Below the pieces are notes generated by a model that saw only the letters and a program-made list of their open reading frames with translations, was not told the origin of the DNA and made no database searches. From contig NZ_CP020104.1 in NCBI RefSeq assembly GCF_002056795.1, positions 1,065,001 through 1,129,000 on the forward strand: DNA of 64,000 bases, given 5' to 3'. Each line of letters opens with the position of its first letter. Position 1 is the stretch's first letter. The position numbers and the translations under genes were made by a program. This DNA is from Spirosoma aerolatum. GTDB taxonomy: Bacteria > Bacteroidota > Bacteroidia > Cytophagales > Spirosomataceae. Below, one piece after another: positions 51,662 through 60,478 of this stretch.

Positions 51662-52669
51662 TTATGCAAGCGCTGGCGTATAATTTTTGTCATATTTCTG
51701 TTCTCGATGAACCACCGAGCAAACCCGGTGGATTAGCTTATTGCGAACCGCGTTGAGAACGAGCATCTTATTTTTGCCGTCAGCTACCTTGCGCTGGTAG
51801 TAGGTCTGTAGCTCACCTTTCATCCGGATCGCTGACATGGCCCCTAAATGAAACAGAGATTTTAGACGTAAACGAGCATGTTGGCTCACCCGCGTTTTGC
51901 CACGCACACTGCTACCCGATCGGTATTCAAAGGGTGCCACACCCGCGTGACAGGCCAGTTTTTTAGGATCGTTGATAGCCTTGAATTCGTTGGTAGCCAC
52001 CAACACTTCAGTCGCTATGGCATCACCCACACCGGGAACGGAGGTAATCCAGGCAAAAAGCTCCTTCAAGCGATCATCACTTTGGATGAGCGTATCGATC
52101 TGTTTTTCGGCATTTGCCAAATCGGCAGTGATGGCTTTTAACGAGGCCTGGCAGTTTTGGGCCAGTTGCTTTTGGAGTGACTTTTCCGCGAAGCCCTGCT
52201 GTTCGTCAATAGGTTGTTGAAGTTGCTGGCGAACGCGAAGAAGCCGTTGACGAAGGGCACTTAACGTGGCTAGTTTTTGCAGAATAGGCCTTGGTGGCTG
52301 CCAAAGGCACATTTTGTCTCGAAAACGGAAGGCGTACTCGGCAATGCGAATAGCATCGATAGCGTCGGTTTTACCTCGTTGTAAACCGCCTGCTTTTTTA
52401 ATTTGCAGGCTGCTCTCTAGCCAAATTGGTAGTTTCAATTTGTAAAGGGAAGATAAAAGATGCGCACAATAAATGCCTGTATGTTCGAGACAGCAGACCG
52501 ATTCCATTACCGTAAATCCAGGCAACGCCTTCACCAATTTGACGGTGGCCCTAATCGCTGCTGGTGAGTTAACCGATTGAGCTTGCAATACTATGGTTTT
52601 GCCATCAAAGACGGCCCAGTCAAGGGTAGCTTTCGAAACGTCAACACCGATGAAGTAGCGAATGTCCAT
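51662..52669 (-). CDS. IS110-family transposase (DEDD, bridge-RNA-guided recombinase)
   Basis: The 335-residue protein has the N-terminal RuvC-like DEDD domain: Asp in F-I-G-V-D-V-S-K (about residue 9), Glu in C-L-E-H-T-G-I-Y (about 62), and the Asp pair in K-T-D-A-I-D-A-I-R-I-A (about 102-105). The middle is a coiled helical part, and the C-terminal Transposase_20 domain shows V-P-G-V-G, H-A-G-V-A-P-F and the Ser-containing G-S-S-V-R-G-K. It is full length with all key residues, so probably active. It would recombine the circular element with a target chosen by the bridge RNA. Confidence 0.95.
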   Translation of the reverse strand: MDIRYFIGVDVSKATLDWAVFDGKTIVLQAQSVNSPAAIRATVKLVKALPGFTVMESVCCLEHTGIYCAHLLSSLYKLKLPIWLESSLQIKKAGGLQRGKTDAIDAIRIAEYAFRFRDKMCLWQPPRPILQKLATLSALRQRLLRVRQQLQQPIDEQQGFAEKSLQKQLAQNCQASLKAITADLANAEKQIDTLIQSDDRLKELFAWITSVPGVGDAIATEVLVATNEFKAINDPKKLACHAGVAPFEYRSGSSVRGKTRVSQHARLRLKSLFHLGAMSAIRMKGELQTYYQRKVADGKNKMLVLNAVRNKLIHRVCSVVHREQKYDKNYTPALA

Positions 52670-52701
52670 GAGAGATAGTAATTTAGGGTGTTCAATAAGT
52701 T

Positions 52702-52896
52702 CTTGCTTTGGTGCTCAAACCCTTGCTAATGGGCCTAGTTGCCCTCATTTCCATTCGAGCCTTCAAGCAAGTAAAACAGGGTGGGTCCTGAATCCGCGCC
52801 TAGAGCTGGAACTCTGCGGCCCCATAGGGTAGCCCACCCTGTTCACTAGTTGACAAGCTACCAAATCTTGAAATCTTACCACAAGACAAACCTAAA
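52702..52896 (-). ncRNA. Probable IS110 bridge RNA with target-binding and donor-binding loops
   Basis: The noncoding end upstream of the transposase folds as two stem-loops in the order known for IS110 bridge RNAs. Target loop: outer stem 52775-52785 with 52833-52843 (11 bp), inner stem 52802-52805 with 52812-52815. Its 5' side (minus strand, 52823-52816) reads GGGGCCGC, the same as the 8 target bases next to the core; its 3' side (52799-52794) reads GCGCGG, which pairs with CC-GTGC across core and right target (one G-T). Donor loop: outer stems 52702-52708 with 52765-52771 and 52713-52716 with 52757-52760, inner stem 52731-52734 with 52741-52744. Its 5' side (52754-52747) reads ATGGAAAT, the same as the element's own right end next to the core; AAGG on the 3' side pairs with CC-TT. 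The RNA's ends are not defined. Confidence 0.82.
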
Positions 52897-52972
52897 GGGC
52901 GGCCCCGAATGAACAATGGGTGTTTAGCCATCATTATTCATTCGGGGCCGCCCGTGCGGTGCATTATCCATT
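52897..52972. repeat. Right piece and intact right arm of the IS110 target hairpin
   Basis: 52897-52918 is the inner part of the left arm, 52919-52931 the 13-base loop, and 52932-52972 the complete 41-base right arm. Joined with 51630-51650 (sharing GG) the stem has 41 bp with a single C/T difference. It lies between lpxA and an ABC ATPase gene read in the same direction and was probably a terminator or intergenic palindrome before insertion. Confidence 0.88.
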
Positions 52973-52987
52973 TGATAGTATTCATGT

Positions 52988-53620
52988 ATGCATATCGCTG
53001 CTGAAAAAATTGGCAAGAAGTATCGGAAAGAGTGGATTTTTCGGCGGGTCGATCTGACGCTTACCGCCGGAAATAGTTATACGTTTGTAGGGCCAAACGG
53101 TAGTGGTAAATCGACACTATTACAATTACTGGCCGGAAGTTTGCCTACAACGGAAGGAACGCTTACTTATTCGCTACAGGACAAGGCTCTCGAAGCCGAC
53201 GACTGGTTTCGGTATGTGACAATAGCCGCGCCTTACCTGGAACTGGTCGAGGAGTTGACGCTGGACGAACTGCTGACGTTTCACCAGACGTTTAAACCGT
53301 TCGTAGCCGGTCAAACCCCCGAAACGATTGCTGAGAAGCTTTGGCTAGGCCATGCCCTTGATAAAGAAATCAAGTATTTTTCGTCGGGCATGAAACAACG
53401 CGTGAAGCTTGGGTTAGCCTTTTTCTCCAGTTCGCCGATTATCATCCTCGATGAACCGACGTCCAATCTGGATCGGCAGGGGATGAACTGGTATCAGGAG
53501 CAGATACAGCAGTTAATTGCCCCCCTAAACCCGTTACCCCGGCTTCTGTTGATCGGCTCCAACCAGCCGGAGGAGTATGACTTCTGCCCAAATGTGATTG
53601 ATATTACGCAGTGGAAATAA
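52988..53620 (+). CDS. ABC transporter ATP-binding protein, single domain
   Basis: The 210-residue protein has Walker A G-P-N-G-S-G-K-S-T, signature F-S-S-G-M-K-Q-R and Walker B I-I-I-L-D-E-P. It resembles small ATPases of ABC-2-type exporters, but no permease gene is next to it. In relatives a gene of this kind often follows lpxA. Here the IS110 element lies directly upstream, so its expression may now depend on read-through or on a promoter made by the insertion. Confidence 0.92.
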   Translation: MHIAAEKIGKKYRKEWIFRRVDLTLTAGNSYTFVGPNGSGKSTLLQLLAGSLPTTEGTLTYSLQDKALEADDWFRYVTIAAPYLELVEELTLDELLTFHQTFKPFVAGQTPETIAEKLWLGHALDKEIKYFSSGMKQRVKLGLAFFSSSPIIILDEPTSNLDRQGMNWYQEQIQQLIAPLNPLPRLLLIGSNQPEEYDFCPNVIDITQWK

Positions 53621-53775
53621 GGCTACTTTACCTTTTTTCGAAACGCTTCAATTAGAGGTAGGAGCTTTTAACCTACTAATTGAGGCCGGCTGCTGGCTAT
53701 GTCACCGAGCGCTTCGGCTATACTCATGGTCAGATGCCGTTTTCACAAAAGCGATAAACGTTACGATTCGTCACA

Positions 53776-56427
53776 TTACACTTCGGCCCGCAACACATCC
53801 AGCGGTGGCCTTGACAGCACTTCCCGGCTGTTGAATACACCAATCAGGATCGTCATGACGGTAACGACTAAAGCCACAACCACTAGTGGAATAATGGCTG
53901 GTTTATATGGGACTTCAAACACGAATCGGGCTAGACCCCAGGTTCCGGCTATGGATAGGACGATACCCGAAAGAGCCGCCAATAGCCCCAGCAAGCCGTA
54001 TTCCAGAACGGTAATACTTAAAATCTGCTCCCGACTGGCTCCCAAAGTACGCAACAATACACTCTCACGCAGCCGCTGAAACTTGCTGATAACGACCGAA
54101 CTAGCTAGTACCAATAAGCCCGTCAGAATACTAAACAAGGCCATAAACTGGATGACGAACGAGATTTGCCCCAGAATTTCATCAACCGTTTTCAGGATCA
54201 GGCCCAGGTCGATGGCCGAGACATTCGGAAATTGACTAACCAAACCCCGCTGAAGCTGGGCCGAAACCTGATTGTTGGGTACACGGGTCATCAGCACATG
54301 GAATTGGGGAGCCTGCTCCAGAACGCCTGAAGGAAATACCACCAGAAAATTGGTCTGTACCCGGTTCCATTCAACTTCGCGTGTGCCTCCTACAATCGTC
54401 TGAATAGGAGCACCCTGCACGTTGAAATTCAGCGTATCGCCCAGTTTAAGGTGCATTCGGTCGAAGAAAGGTTTCTCTAAAGAGACGTAGACAGCGCCAT
54501 CGGCTCGATAGGGCGCTTTGCCTGAAATCAACTTCTCCGACGAAATCAGCGTATCGCGATAAGTCACTCGGTACTCGCGGGTAAAAGCCCACTTCGGTGG
54601 CCTGGCGGTGGTATCGTTCCGGTTTTCATTGTCTGTTTTGCCGTTAATATCCGACAGGCGCATGGTCACGACCGGGACTTCCTGTAAAACCGGCAATTTT
54701 TGGACAGCGACTAATTTTTTCACTCCGCCAAGCTGCTCATTCTGAATATCGAACAGGACCATGTTGGGTTGCTTGCCACTAGCCGATAATTCGACCTGCC
54801 CCAGCAGCAAACCTTGAGTAAGGTAAAGGGTCGCTATCAGAAAAGCGCCTAACCCGATGGATGTTATCAGAATCAGCGTTTGGTTATTGGGTCGATAAAG
54901 GTTGGCCAGACTTTGCCGCCAGACGTAACTCCACGAAGCGGGAAAAAATCGACGAACCAGCCAGATCAGCCCTAGACCCAGCGTTGTCAATATGCCAAAG
55001 GCCAGCATCAGACCACCGGTAAAACTAATGGCCAGCATCAGATTTCGGGTTTGCAGATAGGCAAAGCCAACAATGAACAGAACAACAAGCAGGTATACCA
55101 GCCAACGAAGTGGGTCTCGACCGCTCAGGTCATCTTCATACGAGTTACGGATGGCTCGCAAAGGCGATACGTTCCGAATAGCCAGCAGGGGTAATAACGA
55201 AAATAAAACCGAAATCAGTAACCCTGTACCCAGACCACCCAGAATGGCCGGAAGGGATACCGATGTCTCGACGGTGATGGGCAGAAAATTGCTGAATACG
55301 CGGGGAAGAATCAGCTGAATGGCCGAACCAGCCAAAGCGCCAATGGCGGCCCCTAAAAAGCCCATAATCGCCGTCTGGAATAAGTAAATCAGAAACGCCT
55401 GCCGTCCGCTGGTACCGAGTGTCCGCAGAATGGCTACGGATGCAATTTTCTCTTTTACGTATAACTGAACGGCACTGGCAACACCCACACAGCCCAACAA
55501 TAAGGCCACAAAGGCCACCAGACTCAGAAATTTGGTCAGATCGCCAAACGCCCGTCCGGTCTGTTTTTTACGCCCAGCTACCGTATCGTAGCTGACTCCT
55601 TCTTTTTCCAAAGTAGGGCCAATTTGTTTAATCGCTTTTTCGACGTCTATACCCTGATTGAAGCGGAAGTAGTATTTATAATTAACTCGACTGCCACGCT
55701 GTAATAAGTCTTCCGAAACAAACTGCAAAAAGACCGTTGGGGCTACGGTAGTAGTTACCGTGGACTGCCCCGGCGTTTTCAATACGCGTCCGATTATTTT
55801 ATACGAAACCCCACCCACTTGTACGGAGTCACCTACCTGGGCACCAAACTGAACCATCAGCGCGTCATCAACCAACGCGTAATACGGTTTAGGCCGTTTT
55901 TGAAGTTGGTCTCGCCAGAGCTTTTCAGCAGACTGTGGAACAATCTGCCATTCGCCGTAATACGGATAACTGTTCTGAGAACCAAAATTGCTAACGCCCA
56001 GGGTTAAATTCTTGACTTGAGCCAGCCTGACTCCCTGATTTTTGGGGAACGAAACCATCGACGCAAACGAAATCTCATTTGTGTACTCGTAAGGGCTCTT
56101 AGCGACTACATTGTGGCCATTAGTCTTTTGAAAAGTAGTGGGAGCAACTTTCTTCAGCAGCGGGTAGAAAAGCTTTTCTTTCTTTGGGTCGTTTGTCGAT
56201 AGCACTAAATCGGCGCCCAATAATTCACGAGCCTGGTCGTCGATGCTTTGGGCCAGGTTATCGCCGAACGAATTGATGGCTACCAGCGCAGCAATGCCCA
56301 GTACGATTGCCGACATAAACAGCAATAATCGCTGGCGGCTCCGCCGACTATCGCGCCAGGCCATCCGAAATAACCAGTTTGTTCCGGGGCGGGGGAGGAG
56401 ATTTGTCTGAAATTGAGGGGAATCCAT
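53776..56427 (-). CDS. ABC transporter permease with two FtsX-like modules (YbbP-like)
   Basis: The protein is 883 residues from the ATG at 56425-56427 (M-D-S-P-Q-F-Q-T-N-L); 17 further codons upstream read through a repeat and are not counted. It has a membrane segment near residue 30, a large periplasmic part, three membrane segments (about 310-440), further segments near 470-540, a second periplasmic part and a final three-segment FtsX-type block (about 770-870). This long form with 8-10 segments is typical of YbbP-like permeases. It is the partner of the ATPase gene just upstream. The role in envelope traffic is not defined. Confidence 0.9.
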   Translation of the reverse strand: MDSPQFQTNLLPRPGTNWLFRMAWRDSRRSRQRLLLFMSAIVLGIAALVAINSFGDNLAQSIDDQARELLGADLVLSTNDPKKEKLFYPLLKKVAPTTFQKTNGHNVVAKSPYEYTNEISFASMVSFPKNQGVRLAQVKNLTLGVSNFGSQNSYPYYGEWQIVPQSAEKLWRDQLQKRPKPYYALVDDALMVQFGAQVGDSVQVGGVSYKIIGRVLKTPGQSTVTTTVAPTVFLQFVSEDLLQRGSRVNYKYYFRFNQGIDVEKAIKQIGPTLEKEGVSYDTVAGRKKQTGRAFGDLTKFLSLVAFVALLLGCVGVASAVQLYVKEKIASVAILRTLGTSGRQAFLIYLFQTAIMGFLGAAIGALAGSAIQLILPRVFSNFLPITVETSVSLPAILGGLGTGLLISVLFSLLPLLAIRNVSPLRAIRNSYEDDLSGRDPLRWLVYLLVVLFIVGFAYLQTRNLMLAISFTGGLMLAFGILTTLGLGLIWLVRRFFPASWSYVWRQSLANLYRPNNQTLILITSIGLGAFLIATLYLTQGLLLGQVELSASGKQPNMVLFDIQNEQLGGVKKLVAVQKLPVLQEVPVVTMRLSDINGKTDNENRNDTTARPPKWAFTREYRVTYRDTLISSEKLISGKAPYRADGAVYVSLEKPFFDRMHLKLGDTLNFNVQGAPIQTIVGGTREVEWNRVQTNFLVVFPSGVLEQAPQFHVLMTRVPNNQVSAQLQRGLVSQFPNVSAIDLGLILKTVDEILGQISFVIQFMALFSILTGLLVLASSVVISKFQRLRESVLLRTLGASREQILSITVLEYGLLGLLAALSGIVLSIAGTWGLARFVFEVPYKPAIIPLVVVALVVTVMTILIGVFNSREVLSRPPLDVLRAEV

Positions 56428-56431
56428 AGGT

Positions 56432-56516
56432 AATGATTGAATGATAGAATTGTTGAATGATTGAATTATCTCAGTCACTTCATTCAGTCATTCAATAATT
56501 CAGTCATTCGATCATT
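56432..56516. repeat. Long imperfect hairpin between the ABC permease and ATPase genes
   Basis: Arms of 35 bases (56432-56466 and 56482-56516) match with five differences, most of which would still pair as G-U in RNA; the loop is 15 bases. Each arm contains two GAATGA(T/C)TGAAT-like units. The right arm overlaps the ATPase stop codon (56484), and the left arm ends just before the permease start, so it could affect the amount of permease made. Confidence 0.7.
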
Positions 56517-57176
56517 AACTACCGTCCCACCCTTAATTCGAATAATTCGCTGCGTGCGGGAGGCTAATTCCATATCGTGGGTAACCAGTACGAGGGTGGT
56601 ACCTGCTTCGCGGTTGAGTTCGAATAGCAGATCGACAACCGTAGCGCTGGTGTCGGCATCGAGGTTGCCGGTTGGTTCATCGGCAAAGAGGAGTTTAGGG
56701 CGGTTGGCAAAAGCACGCGCCAGCGAAACCCGTTGCTGTTCACCCCCCGAAAGCTGAGTAGGGTAGTGGTGCCCTCGCTGTCCCAGGCCAACCCGATCCA
56801 GCAACGCCTGAGCGGTTTTGGCGGCTCCTTTTTCGCCCCGTAGTTCGAGCGGAACCATCACGTTTTCGAGGGCAGTCAGCGTGGGCAGAAGCTGGAAGTT
56901 CTGGAAAATGAACCCAACATATTGGTTACGAATGGCGGCCCGCTGATCTTCATTGAGTGTATCCAGCCGAATGTCGTTCAGGTAAACGCTGCCGGAAGAA
57001 GCCCGATCCAGCCCAGCGCATAGGCCCAATAGCGTTGTTTTGCCGCTACCCGATGGACCGACAATGGCAAAGGTATCGCCCGGTTCAAGAGTAAAGTTGA
57101 CTCCATGAAGTACCGTCAATTCACGGCCTCCACTGGTATAGGTTTTGGTAAGATTTTCGACGTGTAGGATACTCAT
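56484..57176 (-). CDS. ABC transporter ATP-binding protein (LolD/YbbA-like)
   Basis: The 230-residue protein has Walker A G-P-S-G-S-G-K-T-T, Q-loop F-Q-N-F-Q-L-L-P-T, signature L-S-G-G-E-Q-Q-R and Walker B L-L-F-A-D-E-P-T-G-N-L-D. The last residues (about R-M-T-E-L-L-N-D) are read from the repeat at 56484-56516. It feeds the FtsX-type permease gene downstream. The order GDSL esterase (divergent), ATPase, permease is the same as tesA, ybbA, ybbP in E. coli. Confidence 0.93.
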   Translation of the reverse strand: MSILHVENLTKTYTSGGRELTVLHGVNFTLEPGDTFAIVGPSGSGKTTLLGLCAGLDRASSGSVYLNDIRLDTLNEDQRAAIRNQYVGFIFQNFQLLPTLTALENVMVPLELRGEKGAAKTAQALLDRVGLGQRGHHYPTQLSGGEQQRVSLARAFANRPKLLFADEPTGNLDADTSATVVDLLFELNREAGTTLVLVTHDMELASRTQRIIRIKGGTVVNDRMTELLND

Positions 57177-57306
57177 GGAACAAAAAGGTTGTTCTAAACA
57201 CAGAGATAACAGAGATTTACACGGAGAAAGCGAGGAACAGCACTTTTTATAAGCTTTGGATTATCCTCTGTGTTCTCTACGTTTACATCTAACCGACAGA
57301 CAACCA

Positions 57307-58026
57307 ATGAAGTTCTGGCAAAATCGACAAATGGTTTATTCTGTGATAAGCGGCCTGATCGTTTGCTTAACGGTCTGGAATTGCGGTTCATCAGATACCA
57401 AGACTACTTCAGATTCAGGTAATAGTACATCTAAAACTTCTGCTGCTTCGCCAATGGCTCCGGCAAAAAAACAGATTGTACTGTTTTATGGGAATAGTTT
57501 AACAGCTGGGTATGGAGTTGAACCGTCGCAGGCGTTTCCGGCACTGGTCGGTAAAAAAATTGATTCCCTCGGGCTGAATTATACGGTTGTGAATGCCGGA
57601 CTGAGTGGCGAAACGACGGCAGGCGGAAAAAGCCGGATTAGCTGGGTGATGCGTCAGCCCGTAGCTGTGTTCGTGCTCGAACTGGGTGGTAACGACGGCC
57701 TTCGCGGCTTACCCCTAACGGCAACCCGTCAAAACTTACAGGCTATTATGGATACGGTTCGTAAGAAAAGCCCGGAAGCAACCATTGTACTGGCTGGTAT
57801 GCAGATTCCGCCCAACATGGGAACGACCTATACGAAAGAGTTTCGAGGGTTGTTTAACGAACTGGCCGTTAAGAACAAAGCCGTACTGATTCCGTTCCTG
57901 CTCGAAGGGGTTGGCGGCATTCCCAAGCTAAACCAACCCGACGGTATCCACCCTACACCCGATGGCCATAAACTTGTAGCGAACACGGTCTGGAAGGTAT
58001 TGAAACCCGTGCTGGAAAAAGAGTAA
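57307..58026 (+). CDS. GDSL-type esterase/lysophospholipase lipoprotein (TesA-like)
   Basis: The protein is 239 residues from the ATG at 57307 (M-K-F-W-Q-N-R-Q-M-V). A lipoprotein signal ends at T-V-W-N-C (Cys near residue 24), then a Ser/Thr-rich spacer. The SGNH motifs are Y-G-N-S-L-T-A-G-Y-G (catalytic Ser), N-A-G-L-S-G-E-T, G-G-N-D and D-G-I-H-P-T-P-D-G-H with the Asp-His pair. It should hydrolyse ester or thioester bonds of lipids at the membrane. It is divergent from the YbbA-like gene; the gap has an AACACAGAG/CTCTGTGTT inverted repeat (57197-57205, 57266-57274). Confidence 0.92.
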   Translation: MKFWQNRQMVYSVISGLIVCLTVWNCGSSDTKTTSDSGNSTSKTSAASPMAPAKKQIVLFYGNSLTAGYGVEPSQAFPALVGKKIDSLGLNYTVVNAGLSGETTAGGKSRISWVMRQPVAVFVLELGGNDGLRGLPLTATRQNLQAIMDTVRKKSPEATIVLAGMQIPPNMGTTYTKEFRGLFNELAVKNKAVLIPFLLEGVGGIPKLNQPDGIHPTPDGHKLVANTVWKVLKPVLEKE

Positions 58027-58033
58027 ATAAAAC

Positions 58034-60472
58034 TCAAAACGGGTAGCCTACGCCGATGTTGAACACAAGATTTTGCTTTCGCCAATCAGGACTCCCAAAC
58101 GCCATTTTATCGATGACCCATTCGTTACCGTCGGTTTTGTAGGGCTTTCGTAACGGGGTTGCCAGATCAAGGCGAATCAGGAAATACGATAAATCCAGTC
58201 GAATTCCGACACCTGCGCCCACGGCAATTTGCTTGTAAAAATTGGACGAAAAGGTTTCAACATCTCCTTCGAAATTATCAAGGTTATAATACGTCCAGAC
58301 ATTGCCTGCATCAACGAATAGAGCCCCTTCCAGGTATTTGTTAAACTTGAACCGCAATTCGGTATTGGCTTCAAGTTTTATATCTCCTCCACCGTCCTGA
58401 AATGGTGGTAGATTCCGAATTGTATCGCGGGTAAATAGGCCCGGACCGATAGCTCTGGGTCGGAATGCCCGAATGCTATTGCTGCCACCCACAAAATACT
58501 GTTTGGTGAAAGGAATCTGATAGCCTTTATAATTTCCATACGGAATTCCTAAACCAGCAAACAGTCGATTAGCCAATGTCAGTTTAGGATTTAGTTGACG
58601 GTAATACCGAAGATTGGCATCAAACCGAACAAACTGAGCATAAGGTACGCCAAAGATACCTTTACGATCATCGGTTGGGAGCGATTTTCGAAAGAAAAGG
58701 CTGGCCAGGTTCCCGGCAGCTTCTGCATTTGCTGTGAATCGAAATGTATTCGGCGAAATAGAACGGGCTGGCGAGTTATAATTAAATGTATATAATGAAC
58801 TGAGAATAAGCTGATCCGACAGGAAAACCGTAGTCTGGTATTGCGACCTGACAATGGAGGGGATATCTGGATCACTAATAATTTCATAGACCCGATCGCC
58901 TACGCTATTTAAGGGCACATACACATAGTTGATGTTGAATGGCTGGAAAACATGCTCTACCTGCTGGTTCTGTCGCCAGGCGTAGCCAAACGTGGTCTGA
59001 GCGGAATTGATCCGATACAAACCACCCCGGATAATTGTCTGATAACCAACAGTAGCGTTGGTTTTAGGTAAGGCCTGCCGCTGATCGTATCGGAAGCTAA
59101 AAGGAGCTACTAGCCTTGGAAAGCTCAAGGTGGCATCGGCCCCTAAGCGGTAATTGGTAACACTCTCTCCAGCATCGCCAACCTGAAATTCGATACCGGC
59201 ATTTGCATTGACCGTAAGGAGTTCGGCACGGTGGAGCGCGTTCCGGTTGCGCCAGCTTACAACCACCTGGGTACCATTGAAATTGGTGGATCGAGAGGTT
59301 CCGTCCAATTCTACCCGTATGGATTTGGCCGGGTAGGGTGTCAGATAATAATGCACATCGAGCACGGCAGAGTCGCCCTGCTGATCGGGTTCGAACCGAT
59401 TGCGTACAAACTTAAAGGCGCCTACGTTGATAAACCGCGACAGCGTTAAATCCTGCATACGGCTGTTATACCGTTGACCGGGTCGTACAGTCACAATATC
59501 GCGGAAAAGTTTGGGATCGAACCGACGCGTTGAGTCAATGATTCGGAATTGTTGTTCGGTCTGGTAAGCACGTCGTCGGTTGGTATCATTCCGAGCTGTC
59601 GACAGATTGTAGTTGGAATAAATGAATACGTCGCGAATATGATAAGGCACACCGGCCGCTTCGGGCATATCGGGTTTAATCGCGAAATAGAGCTTAGTAC
59701 GGTGCGTAGCCGTGTCATTATCGGCCAGTACGGCCACATAATCGGGTAGGAAATAGTAGAATCCCCGTTGTTTAATGGCCTGGCTAATCCGCTCCCGCTC
59801 CAGCTTGATATTATCGAACAGATAAGGATCGCCTTTTTTAATAATGGTTCGACGAGAAGCCGCCAGCAGGGCTTTTCGTACGGGTGTTGAATCGAACAGA
59901 ACGCCCGTTGAATCGATGTAAAACCGTTGCTTTACATCCACATCGTAAACGCCCCGTGCTTTGTAGCCTTCTTCGTTTAACTTGCCGGTAGCATCCGAGC
60001 CGAAATACCCCTGATTCTGTAATGTTGCCTTAAAAATAGGTATGTTCGACATAAGGGCTTTGGCACTGGCCAGGATGGGTTCCTGACCAAATTTATTCCG
60101 AAACCAAGAACGAAATCCATTCGGCTTTTTGGGTTCGCCAAACAGGTAGTATAAACCCACTTTATAAGGGTATCCAAAAATTTGTTTGTTGGGCCGGGGG
60201 CGGGCAATACCTTCTAACTGGGTTTGCAAGCCACTCTGCTCGTCTTTTGAAATCGTCGAATCGGCGTGGATGACTATGTCGGTTCCCATATAAAGCCGTT
60301 CATTGGGAGGTAAGTGCTTGGCTATGTTACAGGCATTCAAAAGCCATGCGGCAAACAAAAAACAGAGAATAGGGGCTATACGCAAACCTCGAAACAAAAA
60401 AGCGCCTTTTGGTTGATTCGGCCGGGTGAGAAGAATGGTGCAGTAATCGTGTATCGTAGCTAAGAATCTCAT
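58034..60472 (-). CDS. Lipidated TamA-like outer-membrane assembly protein (TamL-type)
   Basis: The 812-residue protein has an N-terminal lipoprotein-type signal (A-A-W-L-L-N-A-C near residue 48), then L-P-P-N-E-R-L-Y, POTRA-like parts and a C-terminal Omp85 beta-barrel (about 440-812) with F-V-G-G-S-N-S-I-R-A-F-R-P-R-A-I-G-P-G (the lid-lock-type motif) and an end V-F-N-I-G-V-G-Y-P-F. In Bacteroidota a TamA-like lipoprotein (TamL) works with TamB, and here the TamB-like gene lies 6 bases upstream in the same operon. It should help insert proteins or move lipids to the outer membrane. Confidence 0.9.
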   Translation of the reverse strand: MRFLATIHDYCTILLTRPNQPKGAFLFRGLRIAPILCFLFAAWLLNACNIAKHLPPNERLYMGTDIVIHADSTISKDEQSGLQTQLEGIARPRPNKQIFGYPYKVGLYYLFGEPKKPNGFRSWFRNKFGQEPILASAKALMSNIPIFKATLQNQGYFGSDATGKLNEEGYKARGVYDVDVKQRFYIDSTGVLFDSTPVRKALLAASRRTIIKKGDPYLFDNIKLERERISQAIKQRGFYYFLPDYVAVLADNDTATHRTKLYFAIKPDMPEAAGVPYHIRDVFIYSNYNLSTARNDTNRRRAYQTEQQFRIIDSTRRFDPKLFRDIVTVRPGQRYNSRMQDLTLSRFINVGAFKFVRNRFEPDQQGDSAVLDVHYYLTPYPAKSIRVELDGTSRSTNFNGTQVVVSWRNRNALHRAELLTVNANAGIEFQVGDAGESVTNYRLGADATLSFPRLVAPFSFRYDQRQALPKTNATVGYQTIIRGGLYRINSAQTTFGYAWRQNQQVEHVFQPFNINYVYVPLNSVGDRVYEIISDPDIPSIVRSQYQTTVFLSDQLILSSLYTFNYNSPARSISPNTFRFTANAEAAGNLASLFFRKSLPTDDRKGIFGVPYAQFVRFDANLRYYRQLNPKLTLANRLFAGLGIPYGNYKGYQIPFTKQYFVGGSNSIRAFRPRAIGPGLFTRDTIRNLPPFQDGGGDIKLEANTELRFKFNKYLEGALFVDAGNVWTYYNLDNFEGDVETFSSNFYKQIAVGAGVGIRLDLSYFLIRLDLATPLRKPYKTDGNEWVIDKMAFGSPDWRKQNLVFNIGVGYPF

Positions 60473-60478
60473 AACGGA

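Larger units (their letters stand above)
51651..52896 (-). mobile_element. IS110-family insertion sequence with exact ends
   Basis: The ends can be read from the broken target palindrome. The intact right arm (52932-52972) predicts the left arm; the left flank matches it up to 51650 and the right flank matches from 52897, with the two bases GG present on both sides. The element is therefore 1246 bases plus a 2-base core, as known for IS110 elements, which have no terminal inverted repeats and a dinucleotide core. It holds one transposase gene (minus strand), 227 noncoding bases before it and only 11 bases after it. That is the IS110-group layout with the bridge RNA in the end upstream of the gene. 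Confidence 0.92.

Noticed and set aside
53621..53775. Small open frames between the ABC ATPase and YbbP-like genes
   Set aside because: They overlap known genes in other frames and show no protein-like composition.
57197..57274. AACACAGAG/CTCTGTGTT inverted repeat as an operator for the TesA-like gene
   Set aside because: Arms are 60 bases apart and low in complexity; similar pieces are common eroded intergenic sequence, so no function is claimed.
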